This document shows, one piece after another, positions 55,701 through 63,892 of a stretch of 64,000 bases of DNA (position 1 is the stretch's first letter; the number at the start of each line of letters is the position of its first letter). The DNA lies in NCBI GenBank assembly GCA_017512705.1, contig JAFWEX010000089.1:1-64000 (forward strand). The letters run 5' to 3'. The position numbers and the translations under genes are program-made. The DNA is from Paenibacillus sp. (GTDB lineage Bacteria > Bacillota > Bacilli > Paenibacillales > Paenibacillaceae). The notes under the pieces were generated by a model. It was not told the DNA's origin, did not search any database, and saw only the letters and a program-made list of their open reading frames with translations.

Positions 55701-56073
55701 TTCACTTGTACTCGAACCGCACGTCGCAGAGCGCATCGGACCAGAGCCACTGCCGTTGTATCCCCATTTTGCAGGGGAGATGAGTTATAAACGCATGTTC
55801 TGGTTGGATCAAGTCGAGACAGAGGTGCACAGCTTTGAACTGGAATTCAGGGATTGGTCTGTGCAGGATGTTACGGAGGTGCGGATTAACGGGCACAGTC
55901 TCGGTGTGCGCTGTTGGTCTCCATATCGCTGGCAGGGCGAAGGAATCTGGTTGCGACCGGGAGACAACGAGATTGAAGTGTGTGTGACCAATACGTTGAT
56001 TGGTCTGCTGGAAGGTATGTATTTTGACGGAAAAGAACATCGACTTCAGGACGTCGTGCAGCGACAACCGTGA
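52795..56073 (+). CDS. GH106-like glycoside hydrolase (alpha-L-rhamnosidase type)
   Basis: This 1092-residue protein has no signal peptide, so it is probably cytoplasmic. The N-terminal family phrase RVHPFWFWNGEMQEEQIRRQ and VGGFFICPRQGLQVPYL, followed by VWLYDEYPYPSGMAGG, are typical of GH106-type rhamnosidase relatives. The C-terminal 350 residues are beta-sandwich-like with TWTMEINGHTVTRE and GENEL-like LNELVVRVEI. ATG 52795 follows GGGAGGC; an in-frame ATG at 52753 overlaps the previous stop and is the weaker choice. It would remove rhamnose or a related residue from imported oligosaccharides. Confidence 0.72.
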   Translation: MKWNRNAFEHPEPQYRVHPFWFWNGEMQEEQIRRQIAEMHKQGVGGFFICPRQGLQVPYLSEAWFDKVRIAVSEAAARGMQVWLYDEYPYPSGMAGGEVTLDFPEAKQRELIHHHVVARGGEVAQMQLPWGRILLAKAVRRDVQGKRDWHSSIDLRRFIGNIQTDQVYQETGLTSYNRKRFFTYQTAFRLLWDVPEGDWELIVFQEKEIEDFKYYGHVVDPCHREAMSHFIQLTHERYKHALGEHFESGVIQGMFSDEIAPLGRLPWSPQLPRYFGERCGYSLLESLPALLYSDAPNAAVIRYDYFQSLHLLLRESYHKQVHDWCEAAGIQYAAEVPGVRMTTQLYSHMPGGDSAHEKMGRPLSWILERYGQRLRDNPKMVSSLARQLGRSRNMIECFHSVGWSMTLQDAKWMIDRMAAMGTNFYNFHAFFYTIGGLTKHDAPPSQFLQNPYWKHFRQLGDYTGRLSYLMSSGTAMIHIAVLDPTTTFWSLMGNPLHGFDYSGEDEAERMQLNQLIQDWMRITAHLLHQRRDYDHLDPELLAEADVTNGIIQIGAACYEVLILPPMLNLEAAAWKQIERLVAAGGTVISMGMLPHIAIQPGSPAGEEATDFFGTADQNGQSGENRGNTYFLPYEAGSEGEHALPLERLSLLLEKVVPEVVSWTMVEESTALLMQIRQLSAREFMVFLSNQEGECYEGQLRIDSEQLQLRYSVGLSEDKDSVLLVERLNIETGQQEVIPTTSLEGQWCIPLTLAPYEAHAVRFLLQSRAGCGSPECEDAGAEAETTHKIVLSSEGPWRIKAVQSNNLRIGQFQVQASNVNGDFLEIPQTNVKPFIDLTSAFAAQHPLPLQFEQVFGTPKKASVAYPIQCRYTATFELRTALPECLLFMDRAAISGTWTMEINGHTVTREQFIPAEITDHTNIACNVAEMLHSGLNELVVRVEITRDEDGIVDPLYLRGEFGVQYHHKGAASLVLEPHVAERIGPEPLPLYPHFAGEMSYKRMFWLDQVETEVHSFELEFRDWSVQDVTEVRINGHSLGVRCWSPYRWQGEGIWLRPGDNEIEVCVTNTLIGLLEGMYFDGKEHRLQDVVQRQP

Positions 56074-56134
56074 TGAGGACATAAACAGGAACAGAGGTAG
56101 AAACAGAAACAGCAACAAGAAGGAGGGGAAGCAA

Positions 56135-56956
56135 GTGGGGCATCGTATCCAGTTTGATCGGTATCCGGGTGGAGTGATGAAAGCGGTAACGCTTAGTTAC
56201 GATGATGGCGTAGTGCATGACAGAAGACTGGTGGATATATGTAATCGTTATGGTTTAAAAGCAACCTTTAATCTCAACTCAGGCTTGCTGGGCAAGGCCG
56301 GGCGTATTGAGGCAGAGGAAGTCGCCACATTGTATACAGGTCATGAGGTAGCTGTGCATACGGTTACCCATCCGACATTGCCATATGTGCCGAATGAGCT
56401 GCTGGCTGAAGAAATCATGCAGGATCGGGCAGCGCTGGAGCGGCTTTCAGGTTACCCGGTGCGCGGGATGGCCTATCCGAATGGAGGATACGATCGTGCG
56501 CTCAGCACCAAGTTGGCGTGGTTGGGTATCGACTATGCGCGTACTGTCGAATCTCACGGACGATTTACCTTACCTGAGCAGCCACTGGAATGGCATCCGA
56601 CCTGTCACCATAACGATGCATTGTCGTCCTATACCGAGCGTTTTATTCAGCACACCAAAACAGGCACGCCACTCCTGCTCTATATCTGGGGTCACAGCTA
56701 TGAGTTTAACGACAACGATAATTGGGAGATCATCGAACAGTTCGGTGAGCAGATTGGCGGCAGAGATGATATCTGGTATGCCACGAGTGGCGAGATTATC
56801 GCATACTGGAGAGCCGTTCAGCGGCTGGAATGCTCGGCAGACAGGTCAATCATTCATAATCCGTCTGCGTTGTCGGTATGGTTTACCGCAGATCAGCAGG
56901 TACTTGAGGTCAGAGGTGGGGAGACACTGCGTCTTGGCGAGCTGATTCAAGTATAG
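56135..56956 (+). CDS. Polysaccharide deacetylase (NodB domain)
   Basis: This 273-residue protein has GTG 56135 after AAGGAGGGG. NodB motif 1 is a variant SYDDGVVHDRR (two Asp), and motif 2 HTVTHPTLPYV gives the metal His pair. No signal peptide, so it probably acts in the cytoplasm on an imported acetylated oligosaccharide rather than on the wall. It ends one base before the GH105 gene. Cytoplasmic deacetylases beside GH105 fit removal of acetyl groups from pectin fragments. Confidence 0.78.
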   Translation: MGHRIQFDRYPGGVMKAVTLSYDDGVVHDRRLVDICNRYGLKATFNLNSGLLGKAGRIEAEEVATLYTGHEVAVHTVTHPTLPYVPNELLAEEIMQDRAALERLSGYPVRGMAYPNGGYDRALSTKLAWLGIDYARTVESHGRFTLPEQPLEWHPTCHHNDALSSYTERFIQHTKTGTPLLLYIWGHSYEFNDNDNWEIIEQFGEQIGGRDDIWYATSGEIIAYWRAVQRLECSADRSIIHNPSALSVWFTADQQVLEVRGGETLRLGELIQV

Positions 56957-56957
56957 A

Positions 56958-59201
56958 ATGGCAAAGGAGCTGAAGACTATTCGGTATTTTCATGAACATG
57001 AGGCGATTGCAAACAAGGTCTATCATTTTGATTCCATCCCGGATGTGCTGAAAACAGTGGCCCAGCGATATATTGGCGATCATCCGCAGCACTCCTTCAT
57101 ATTTAGAGCCTGTCACCAGGAGGGCTTCCGTAGATTGGGAGATTACAGGTACGAACTCGATCTGACAGATCGATGCAAGGAAGCGCGAAGCGGTCAGTAT
57201 GTATACGTGTGGGGCAAGCTGTGGAGCGATGGGCAGGCAACATTCAATACAAGTCTCAACTGTTATAGTCCGGTGATGATCTATGTGAACGGGGAACAGA
57301 TATTTAAGTCGGAGCTACTTCAGGAGCTGTTTCCCGAGCGACGAACTCCGATTCCCTTGCAAGTGAAGGAAGGATGGAATGATGTGCTACTCTGTTTTGT
57401 GAAAACAGATGTAGGCTTTGGCGGTATTTTTGGTACAGGATCATTCAAAAATTTCCCGCTGCATTTCCTAACACCCGGCATGGATCGCAAAGGTCAGGAA
57501 GGATGGCTCTACTCTGAGCCCGTAGATGAACCGCTATCGATTCTCCCTCGTGACGGCATGACCGAGGAAGAAACGGGACTCATCTGGTATCCCCGCAAGT
57601 CATGGAGTGATGAGGAACGAAGTAAGGGAGCATTTGCCAGAATATATGGCACAGCTCAGCCTGCTGTTGCTTATGCATGGTGCAAGCTTGATGTTACCGT
57701 GCCGGGGACGGCACCGGTTATTTTGCAGGGTCATCATGAAGGTGCCCTCGCGCTCTATCTGGATGGGACAGAACTGTATGCTGCATCGGATAACGGGAAT
57801 TTTTGTGTGGAGCTTCCAAGGCTATACGGCACTAGTGATCTCGTCATAAAAGGCCAGTTAGATCAAGCGGGCGAGCAGAACTGGGGCTTTACATTGAAGC
57901 ATCCAGAAGCTGAACAAGGTGAGCAAACTGATGCTGTTGCTGATTCGTCGGCTGCTGCAGGATGGAGGTTGAGGCCGGCACGTCCAATAGCTGGATGCAC
58001 TGATGTGTGGCTTTACACTGGGCCCTTCATTCCGGGCACGGAGCCTGCGCCAGCAGATATTTCCGTTACGGATACCGTATTTGAGGATGGGGCGCAGGGT
58101 GTCTATTGGCGTGTCGATCTGCCAGCGACGCATGTTCGTCCGTACCTGGAGAATACCCATTATGGGAAATGGAACTATCCCCTTGGGGTCACACTGATGG
58201 GTATTCTCCAGACAGGTCAGGAGCTTGGACGCGAAGATTATATCCAGTATGTGCGCGAGCATATTGGACTAAGTACGGCTTTTGATCAATATGGATTATG
58301 GGACCGGACCGTCTATGGTGCAGCAGGTATTAACAATCAGTTGTCGGCCATTGACAGTCTGGATGACTGCGGCTCATTCGGTTCAACCCTGCTGGCAGCG
58401 ATGGAGCTTGGTGAGATTCGCGGAGGAAGAGAGACAGCAGAACGGATTGCTAACTATATGGCCTATGAGCAGGAACGACTCCAAGATGGCGCATTTTACC
58501 GTGTTCGCGGCAGTGGAGAGATGAGGCAGGAGACGATGTGGTGTGATGATCTGTATATGAGCACGCCTTTTCTAATGCGATATGGTCAGTTGACGGGGGA
58601 TATGTCCTGTTGGGACGATGCAGTGAATCAGTTTCTGATGTTCAAAAAGTATCTGTACCTGCCTGATCAGCAGATCATGTCCCATGTCTATGATTTTGTA
58701 CGGGGGAAGGCAACGGGCATTCCGTGGGGACGTGGAAACGGTTGGGTTCTTTTTTCTTTGACCGAGCTATTATCGATTCTCCCGCAGGATCATCTGAAGC
58801 GGCCAGATCTACTAACCTTCTATCGGGAAATGTGTGCCGGGGTTCTGGCGCTGCAAGGGAAGAATGGGCTGTGGCATCAGGTACTGAACCGTTCAGATTC
58901 CTATGAGGAAACCTCCTGCACCGCCATGTTTATCTACGCTTACGCCCGCGGCATTCGTGAAGGCTGGCTGGAGCAGCCGGGGCTTTATCGGGAGGCCGTA
59001 CGAAAAGGCTGGGAAGGCTTGACCCGGTTATCTATTGATTACAAAGGCAACATCTATGGTGTCTGTCGCGGGTCAGGTTACTCTTTTACCGTCCTCTATT
59101 ACCGCGATGATCTCGGCTGGAATCTCAATGATACCCACGGTATTGGCATTGTGCTGCTGGCAGGTGTTGAAGCGTATAAGATGCATCAGCAGTACATGTA
59201 G
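56958..59201 (+). CDS. GH105-type unsaturated glycuronyl hydrolase with N-terminal extension
   Basis: This 747-residue protein contains a C-terminal GH105/GH88 (alpha/alpha) barrel domain from about residue 395 (YGKWNYPLGVTLMGILQTGQ), with the key QETMWCDDLYMSTPFLMRYG (catalytic Asp), GIPWGRGNGWVLFSLTELLS and SYEETSCTAMFIYAYARGIR. The first 390 residues are beta-sandwich-like with a PA14-like feel (FIFRACHQEG, YVYVWGKLWSDGQATFNT), about twice the usual GH105 length. It removes unsaturated galacturonyl groups left by lyases. It starts 1 nt after the deacetylase stop. Confidence 0.8.
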   Translation: MAKELKTIRYFHEHEAIANKVYHFDSIPDVLKTVAQRYIGDHPQHSFIFRACHQEGFRRLGDYRYELDLTDRCKEARSGQYVYVWGKLWSDGQATFNTSLNCYSPVMIYVNGEQIFKSELLQELFPERRTPIPLQVKEGWNDVLLCFVKTDVGFGGIFGTGSFKNFPLHFLTPGMDRKGQEGWLYSEPVDEPLSILPRDGMTEEETGLIWYPRKSWSDEERSKGAFARIYGTAQPAVAYAWCKLDVTVPGTAPVILQGHHEGALALYLDGTELYAASDNGNFCVELPRLYGTSDLVIKGQLDQAGEQNWGFTLKHPEAEQGEQTDAVADSSAAAGWRLRPARPIAGCTDVWLYTGPFIPGTEPAPADISVTDTVFEDGAQGVYWRVDLPATHVRPYLENTHYGKWNYPLGVTLMGILQTGQELGREDYIQYVREHIGLSTAFDQYGLWDRTVYGAAGINNQLSAIDSLDDCGSFGSTLLAAMELGEIRGGRETAERIANYMAYEQERLQDGAFYRVRGSGEMRQETMWCDDLYMSTPFLMRYGQLTGDMSCWDDAVNQFLMFKKYLYLPDQQIMSHVYDFVRGKATGIPWGRGNGWVLFSLTELLSILPQDHLKRPDLLTFYREMCAGVLALQGKNGLWHQVLNRSDSYEETSCTAMFIYAYARGIREGWLEQPGLYREAVRKGWEGLTRLSIDYKGNIYGVCRGSGYSFTVLYYRDDLGWNLNDTHGIGIVLLAGVEAYKMHQQYM

Positions 59202-59263
59202 AGTTTCAGTCGCGAAGAGAAACGAATAGAGAAGATATAGTGAAGTTCATATAAAAGGGATGG

Positions 59264-59306
59264 AAGACTATTTGAGGTGATAAATTGCCTCGAATGGTCT
59301 TTTTTA
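59264..59306 (+). terminator. Terminator after the GH105 gene
   Basis: AAGACTATTTGAGG (59264-59277) pairs with CCTCGAATGGTCTT (59288-59301) with wobble pairs, followed by TTTTT. Confidence 0.8.
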
Positions 59307-59553
59307 TAGTACTAATGGATTAATTGTCTAAGAATTATGGATTAAAATACATATTTTTGTAGATTGCCGTCTAATAAATTACTATAATTTAGGAGTTTGA
59401 CAATCATATTGATAGAGGAGGAAGTACATTGAACATCAAATCCGGAGCACCGAAATGGCTCTTTCTTTGTACGTGTAACGGCAATCTGTCGGATTGCTAA
59501 AGCTTTAATGATGTCATGTAGTTCTCGATTCCCCTGCTTGCTCTTTAGTTCCG
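59307..59553 (+). other. Remnant segment before the toxin array
   Basis: No intact gene. A ribosome site GAGGAGG at about 59415 followed by TTG leads into 23 codons (NIKSGAPKWLFLCTCNGNLS) ending at TAA near 59500, which might be the stub of a lost gene. The opposite strand has an 88-codon frame (59342-59608) without a ribosome site; it is not called. Confidence 0.35.
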
Positions 59554-59577
59554 ATGCTTGTTCCATCTTCGATTTTA

Positions 59578-59820
59578 GGCGGGGGGACGCCAAGGATTGA
59601 CAAAGCAACGGGTAAACAAAAGGTATTTAATGCGAATGAGTTAAAAAATAAATCAGGTAGTGGAAGGAATGTATGGGCCGGTTCGTTAGAGTACGATGTT
59701 CCTGGAACAAAACATAGAATATTAAAAAGACCTGATGGAAAACTTGGATACGTATTAGATCATGACTATTCACAACCTAAATTATTCCCAGGACCATGGT
59801 ATCCTGAAGGTGGAAAATAG
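59578..59820 (+). pseudogene. Orphan polymorphic-toxin C-terminal tail A
   Basis: This frame begins without a proper start (the codon at 59554 is poor) and carries TPRIDKATGKQKVFNANELK, then SLEYDVPGTKHRILKRPDGK and LGYVLDHDYSQPKLFPGPWY. The composition and the compact C-terminal end are those of a toxin tip normally fused to an Rhs or WXG carrier. The upstream 59578-59594 GGCGGGGGGAC patch looks like a junction. An immunity-like gene follows 14 nt later. The nuclease family is not certain. Confidence 0.5.
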
Positions 59821-59834
59821 ACTTGGGAGGTACA

Positions 59835-60590
59835 ATGGCTAAGTATACTATATTAGATGATGAAAGCAATTTAATTGTGGGAATATGTGAAGACATCGTA
59901 GGACTTTCAGGAGAATGCACTACAATTGATGATAACGAATCTTTCCACAAAATCATCTTAGAGAACTTTAAAATAACGGAATCTTTTATGGAATATTGTA
60001 TTAAGACGAAATCAAGTGTTACAAATATTCATTTATGTATCATGGATGTAGATGGAGATTCTATAGGTTCGTATTATTTCTCCTTAAAAGTACCGTTATA
60101 CTTTCATAAAAACGTGCTTGAAAATAAACAGAATTATCTCGAACTAATTGGGACCCTATTAACAAAGGCGTCAAAAGAAGCCTTAGTGATTTGGGAGGGG
60201 TGGAGGCAATCTCCTCCTGCATCCATTAACTTATGGTCTAGTCTCACAGAGCAACAAAGGGAAGGATGGTTAGAAGTTGCACGTTTATATTTCAAGAGAA
60301 GTTCTAACCAACAAGATGAAAAACATGGAGTATATTCTTTTGATGCAACTTACGTAAAGGATTCGACTTCTTTCTTTTGCGCTTTAGGAGAGGCCATTAA
60401 TGGTCCCGGTGGATATTTTGGCTTTGATTTATTGAGTCTTGAGGATTGTCTTTGTGGTGGCTTTGGTGTAGTCCCCCCATTTACCCTGAATTTGCGAAAT
60501 GATAGTGATTATTTTGAAGCAAATAGTGATTTTTTAACACAATTAAATGAGATTTTTATAGATAAGCAAGTGAAAATAGTTAGACCTTAG
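59835..60590 (+). CDS. Immunity protein with C-terminal barstar-like domain
   Basis: This 251-residue protein starts at ATG 59835 after TGGGAGG. Residues 1-130 are of unknown type (ECTTIDDNESFHKIILENFK). The last 85 resemble barstar: DATYVKDSTSFFCALGEAIN, GPGGYFGFDLLSLEDCLCGG, FGVVPPFTLNLRN. Barstar inhibits ribonucleases, so toxin tail A may be an RNase. It follows tail A directly, in the classic toxin-then-immunity order, and is followed by the boundary module at 60598-60655. Confidence 0.65.
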   Translation: MAKYTILDDESNLIVGICEDIVGLSGECTTIDDNESFHKIILENFKITESFMEYCIKTKSSVTNIHLCIMDVDGDSIGSYYFSLKVPLYFHKNVLENKQNYLELIGTLLTKASKEALVIWEGWRQSPPASINLWSSLTEQQREGWLEVARLYFKRSSNQQDEKHGVYSFDATYVKDSTSFFCALGEAINGPGGYFGFDLLSLEDCLCGGFGVVPPFTLNLRNDSDYFEANSDFLTQLNEIFIDKQVKIVRP

Positions 60591-60597
60591 TTTTAAT

Positions 60598-60655
60598 GAC
60601 CTTGAAGGTGTCCCCTTCAAGGTCTTACTTTTACCTGCCATCCAGTGCCGAATGA
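60598..60655 (+). repeat. Boundary module A: hairpin plus GTGCCGAATGA
   Basis: Stem GACCTTGAAGG (60598-60608) with CCTTCAAGGTC (60614-60624), then a T-rich run and CAGTGCCGAATGA at 60643-60655. The same arrangement recurs at 61267-61320 and 62641-62695. Confidence 0.75.
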
Positions 60656-60767
60656 CGGATTGTAATATGAAGCGTTACCCTTATTGGAAAAAAATAAAAA
60701 AGGGCCCATGGCAGGAACCGTGTAGAATGAAAGTTCTCACACCCCATTCACATAAGGAGAATCCACC

Positions 60768-60995
60768 TTGAGCTACACACATATTAGCATAATCGAGCGC
60801 AGCAAGGTAGAAATCTTCCACCAACAGGGGAAGAGTGCCAGCGCCAAAGGCCACCAACCCTACTGGGAAGTGGACGTCAGAAACAGACGAGAGTTTGCTA
60901 CAGCAGAACCTGACGGAACTATCGAAACCTTATTTAGACCAGATGATAGGATGATTTACTGGAAAGATCAAGTTAAACCGTTCGGAGGAAACTAA
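60768..60995 (+). pseudogene. Chimeric frame: IS30-type transposase start fused to toxin tail B
   Basis: TTG 60768 after AAGGAG gives SYTHISIIERSKVEIFHQQG followed by KSA, which matches the N-terminal HTH of IS30-type transposases. After about residue 26 the sequence changes to GHQPYWEVDVRNRREFATAE, PDGTIETLFRPDDRMIYWKD, which looks like a toxin C-terminus. The remaining transposase is absent. The immunity gene follows 2 nt after the stop. Confidence 0.55.
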
Positions 60996-60997
60996 GT

Positions 60998-61246
60998 ATG
61001 ACTGTAAAATATGCGTGTCCTTGTTGTGAATACCTAACATTATCAGAAGATCCACCAGGAACTTTTGAAATATGTCCTGTTTGTTATTGGGAAGATGATA
61101 ATTTACAGTATTCCGACCCAGAGCGATTAGGTGGGGCTAATTCTATATCACTGAGAGAAGCAAGAAAGAACTTTAAGAAACATGGAGCGATATCATTAGA
61201 GTTTTTAGATGCGGTACGATTACCATTACAAGAAGAACAACCATAA
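60998..61246 (+). CDS. CPCC-type immunity protein
   Basis: This 82-residue cysteine-rich protein reads KYACPCCEYLTLSEDPPGTF, EICPVCYWEDDNLQYSDPER, typical of the CPCC-rich family found beside polymorphic toxins. ATG 60998 follows GGAGGAAAC. It lies just after toxin tail B, with the second boundary module after it. Confidence 0.75.
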   Translation: MTVKYACPCCEYLTLSEDPPGTFEICPVCYWEDDNLQYSDPERLGGANSISLREARKNFKKHGAISLEFLDAVRLPLQEEQP

Positions 61247-61266
61247 TAGCTAGATGACAACCATTT

Positions 61267-61320
61267 AGACCTTGGGGTAATCCTCAAGGTCTTTATTTTA
61301 TCCCAACCAGTGCCGAATGA
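61267..61320 (+). repeat. Boundary module B: hairpin plus GTGCCGAATGA
   Basis: AGACCTTG (61267-61274) pairs with CAAGGTCT (61285-61292), then TTATTTTA and CAGTGCCGAATGA at 61308-61320. Confidence 0.75.
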
Positions 61321-61425
61321 ATCAAGTGGCTGTTTCCAAATGATAAAAAGAGAAATATGATAAATAAAGGATCTTATGAAAAATTATCTAGTGTACAGCG
61401 ACAACATGCTTACAGGGTTCAATGA

Positions 61426-62044
61426 ACTGATACCTCTGTATCGTATAAGTACGATGAGATGAATCGCAGAACATCGATGACGGATGATCATGGCAAAACG
61501 ACCTATTCATACCGTGATACGGATGGTATGCTCAGTGGGTTCGCCTTCCCGAATGGGACGGAGATGATATATGGTAAAAATAACCAGAGAAGGTTGGGAT
61601 ATACCCTTACTGATGCAAACTGAACAATCCTTACGGCTACACGGTGAACTGGACACGATGAACCGGGTCACTTCCATAGATATCACCTCAGGAACAACAC
61701 CGGTAGCTCGTATGACGTTCAGTTACAGACCGAATAGCTTACTGGAAAAACTATCATTTGGTAAAGGGCTTAGTACGAGCTACCGGTATAACGGTTAGAC
61801 CTGTCTGGGGTTACGGTCTCTCAAGGAGCTTCCGCAGTCCAACAGTTCAGCTATGAATATGATGCTAACAAAATCATTACGTCCCGTACACAGAACGGAA
61901 AAACGGATCAATACACATACGATGAACTGAGCCGGATTCAGACTGAAACGGGCACGCAAAAAGAAACGTACACCTATGACCAGAACGGTAACCGATACAG
62001 TAGAGAAGCGGAAAGGCCCGTTTCATCGGAGAGGATACGTATGA
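61426..62044 (+). pseudogene. Rhs/YD-repeat core remnant, multiply frameshifted
   Basis: YD-type repeats are visible in several frames: SYKYDEMNRRTSMTDDHGKT and TYSYRDTDGMLSGFAFPNGT (from 61429), then SLRLHGELDTMNRVTSIDIT (61571-61798 frame), then, after a frame change near 61797, QQFSYEYDANKIITSRTQNG and QYTYDELSRIQTETGTQKET. At least two indels break it. It lacks the N-terminus, the transport domain and the usual DPxG end. It is the only carrier-like sequence left in the array. Confidence 0.75.
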
Positions 62045-62206
62045 GGTCGAACTGACGAATCTCATGCGGAAATCAAAGGTTTAGAGTCGGGAGATTTAAG
62101 AGGTCTAAATTCACACGCACTTTCAGGTAAGAGGAAGGGACTGTGGGCAGTGGATATTAAGGGATCTGGACGTGGAGATGCTAGAGTAATCTATACCAAA
62201 GATTAA
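62045..62206 (+). pseudogene. Toxin C-terminal tail C
   Basis: An open frame after a TGA (62042-62044) reads HAEIKGLESGDLRGLNSHAL, SGKRKGLWAVDIKGSGRGDA, RVIYTKD and ends at TAA 62204-62206. The end RVIY resembles RelE/ParE-type toxins by eye; the match is weak. It has no start and follows the Rhs remnant. An immunity-like gene follows 61 nt later. Confidence 0.5.
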
Positions 62207-62267
62207 TGTAGTTGAAGTGATAACACCCCATAATGATTATTAATCAGAATGAATTGGAGGTGGTTTG

Positions 62268-62606
62268 ATGAAAATGAGGCATGTTTTACTAGAAGTATAC
62301 TGTGAGAATAATACTTCTGAGCCTCCACTGTGTTGTAAAGATGGTATGGGGAATCCTGGATATCATTGTCTGGCCGAGAATTGCCCTAATGTTAGTTATA
62401 CGTATGCTCCATATGAGTTGGCTTATGCAGGAGAGTATGGGGTAGTGCCTGACTCAAATGCATGGATAGGATTTGGTGGAGACATGCATCCTATTGACAT
62501 TGATGACGAGAAGGATGCTAAATTTAAAGAATTGTGGGAACGTATTTGTAGGCAGAAAGTTCAGGAAGCATATGAAGAATACATGAAACAAGTGAAAAAA
62601 ATTTAA
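62268..62606 (+). CDS. Immunity-like hypothetical protein
   Basis: This 112-residue protein starts at ATG 62268 after GGAGGTGG. It reads MKMRHVLLEVYCENNTSEPP, then CHCLAEN-like cysteine and histidine residues (GYHCLAENCPNVSYTYAPYE) and ends basic (KVQEAYEEYMKQVKKI). Position after toxin tail C and before boundary module C suggests an immunity protein. No known family is recognised. Confidence 0.55.
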   Translation: MKMRHVLLEVYCENNTSEPPLCCKDGMGNPGYHCLAENCPNVSYTYAPYELAYAGEYGVVPDSNAWIGFGGDMHPIDIDDEKDAKFKELWERICRQKVQEAYEEYMKQVKKI

Positions 62607-62640
62607 CTAGTATGACTGACCGTGTCTAGGCACAACTATA

Positions 62641-62695
62641 AGACCTTGGGGAAATCCTTAAGGTCTTTCTTTTACCCTCACCCGGTGCCGAATGA
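62641..62695 (+). repeat. Boundary module C: hairpin plus GTGCCGAATGA
   Basis: AGACCTTGGGG (62641-62651) pairs with the CCTTAAGGTCT segment ending about 62666, then TTTCTTTTACC and CGGTGCCGAATGA at 62683-62695. After it, 62696-62874 shows no gene. Confidence 0.75.
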
Positions 62696-62874
62696 ATCGG
62701 GCGGCTAAGACAAAATGAACTATACGCTCACGATCCCCGTATGAGTTATTCTCTCAAGTTTCAATACCCCTGCGTAAATCATACTTGAATAGAGAGGGAG
62801 ATTAATTAATTCCTCTCTACCCATTTAACGTTAGCATCTTGGAAATCATCCTTCTAAAATAATCCTTTTGATAT

Positions 62875-63750
62875 CTAAAATAGCTCAAGCTGCTCCGGTC
62901 CTTCTTCTTGTTCAGGCTCAGTGCGGTCAGGGAAAGGCGTGACAGGCTGACCGAGCAGCTCCATCATCATGTGTGCATTGGCAGCGGCATCTCCAGCGGA
63001 GTTGTTGTTGAAAATAACAAACACATCTTCACTCTGCTCCTGCAGTTGTTCCAGATAACCCTTCCATTCGAGTAGTTCCTGTTCGTTGTATCGGTACAGA
63101 TAACGTGTCTCACGCCAGTTCGGTGCACCGTTTTGCTGCCAACCGGATACATTGCGTCCATGCATCCGAACGAGCGTCATCCGGGAATCCGTTGCGATCG
63201 GCACAATAGGAATAGAGCCTGGCCCTGCCTGGGGTTCATCACAGACGCTGTGAATCCATCCTTGTTCCCTTAGAAAATGAAGCGTGCGTTCACGCATGCT
63301 GTCTTCATACCAGCTTTGGTGGCGGAATTCAATCACACACGGAATGCCCTCCATACGAAGCTTCACTTCCCGCAGTTCATTCACATTGTCCCGGCTGCAT
63401 TCAAACCAGGGTGGGAATTGAAACAAGGCTGCTTGCATTTTGCCAGCTTCCATGACAGGGTCCAGTGACTCCCGAAACGCTTTGTACATCTCGGACGTGC
63501 TGTTAAAGTACGGCTTGCCACGCAGATGTCCGGTCATTCCTTGGTAAGCTTTCACGATAAATGAAAACGACTCGGGTGTCTCCGCCGCCCAGCGTGCCAT
63601 CCGATCCCGGGGTTGCACGGCATAGAAGGAGCTGTCCACCTCTACCGTAGAGTAATATTGTCCGTACAGTCTGAGCTTGTCCTTTGCTTTGGTACGGTTT
63701 GGATAGAGGTCATCATGATCGCCCCATCCGGTGAGTCCGATACGAATCAT
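62875..63750 (-). CDS. DUF72 (YecE family) protein
   Basis: This 291-residue TIM-barrel-like protein of the DUF72 family starts IRIGLTGWGDHDDLYPNRTK, with STVEVDSSFYAVQPRDRMAR, ALFQFPPWFECSRDN and DVFVIFNNNSAGDAAANAHM at the expected places. ATG 63750 follows AGGAGGTG on its own strand. The biochemical role of the family is unclear. The C-terminus is Glu-rich (TEPEQEEGPEQLEL). Confidence 0.85.
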   Translation of the reverse strand: MIRIGLTGWGDHDDLYPNRTKAKDKLRLYGQYYSTVEVDSSFYAVQPRDRMARWAAETPESFSFIVKAYQGMTGHLRGKPYFNSTSEMYKAFRESLDPVMEAGKMQAALFQFPPWFECSRDNVNELREVKLRMEGIPCVIEFRHQSWYEDSMRERTLHFLREQGWIHSVCDEPQAGPGSIPIVPIATDSRMTLVRMHGRNVSGWQQNGAPNWRETRYLYRYNEQELLEWKGYLEQLQEQSEDVFVIFNNNSAGDAAANAHMMMELLGQPVTPFPDRTEPEQEEGPEQLELF

Positions 63751-63892
63751 AAGAACACCTCCTGATATTTATATTTAACCGATTCGCAGGAGTGTGACAT
63801 GTGTAACATTATATCGTGCGTGTTGGAGGCATTCAATGAGGCGGTAGACGACTATTTTGAGTTTCCGACATAAAACGTTACAATAACTTGAA

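Noticed and set aside
59342-59608. 88-codon minus-strand frame before the toxin array
   Set aside because: Overlaps the GH105 downstream region and the toxin tail junction, with no start signal or recognised family.
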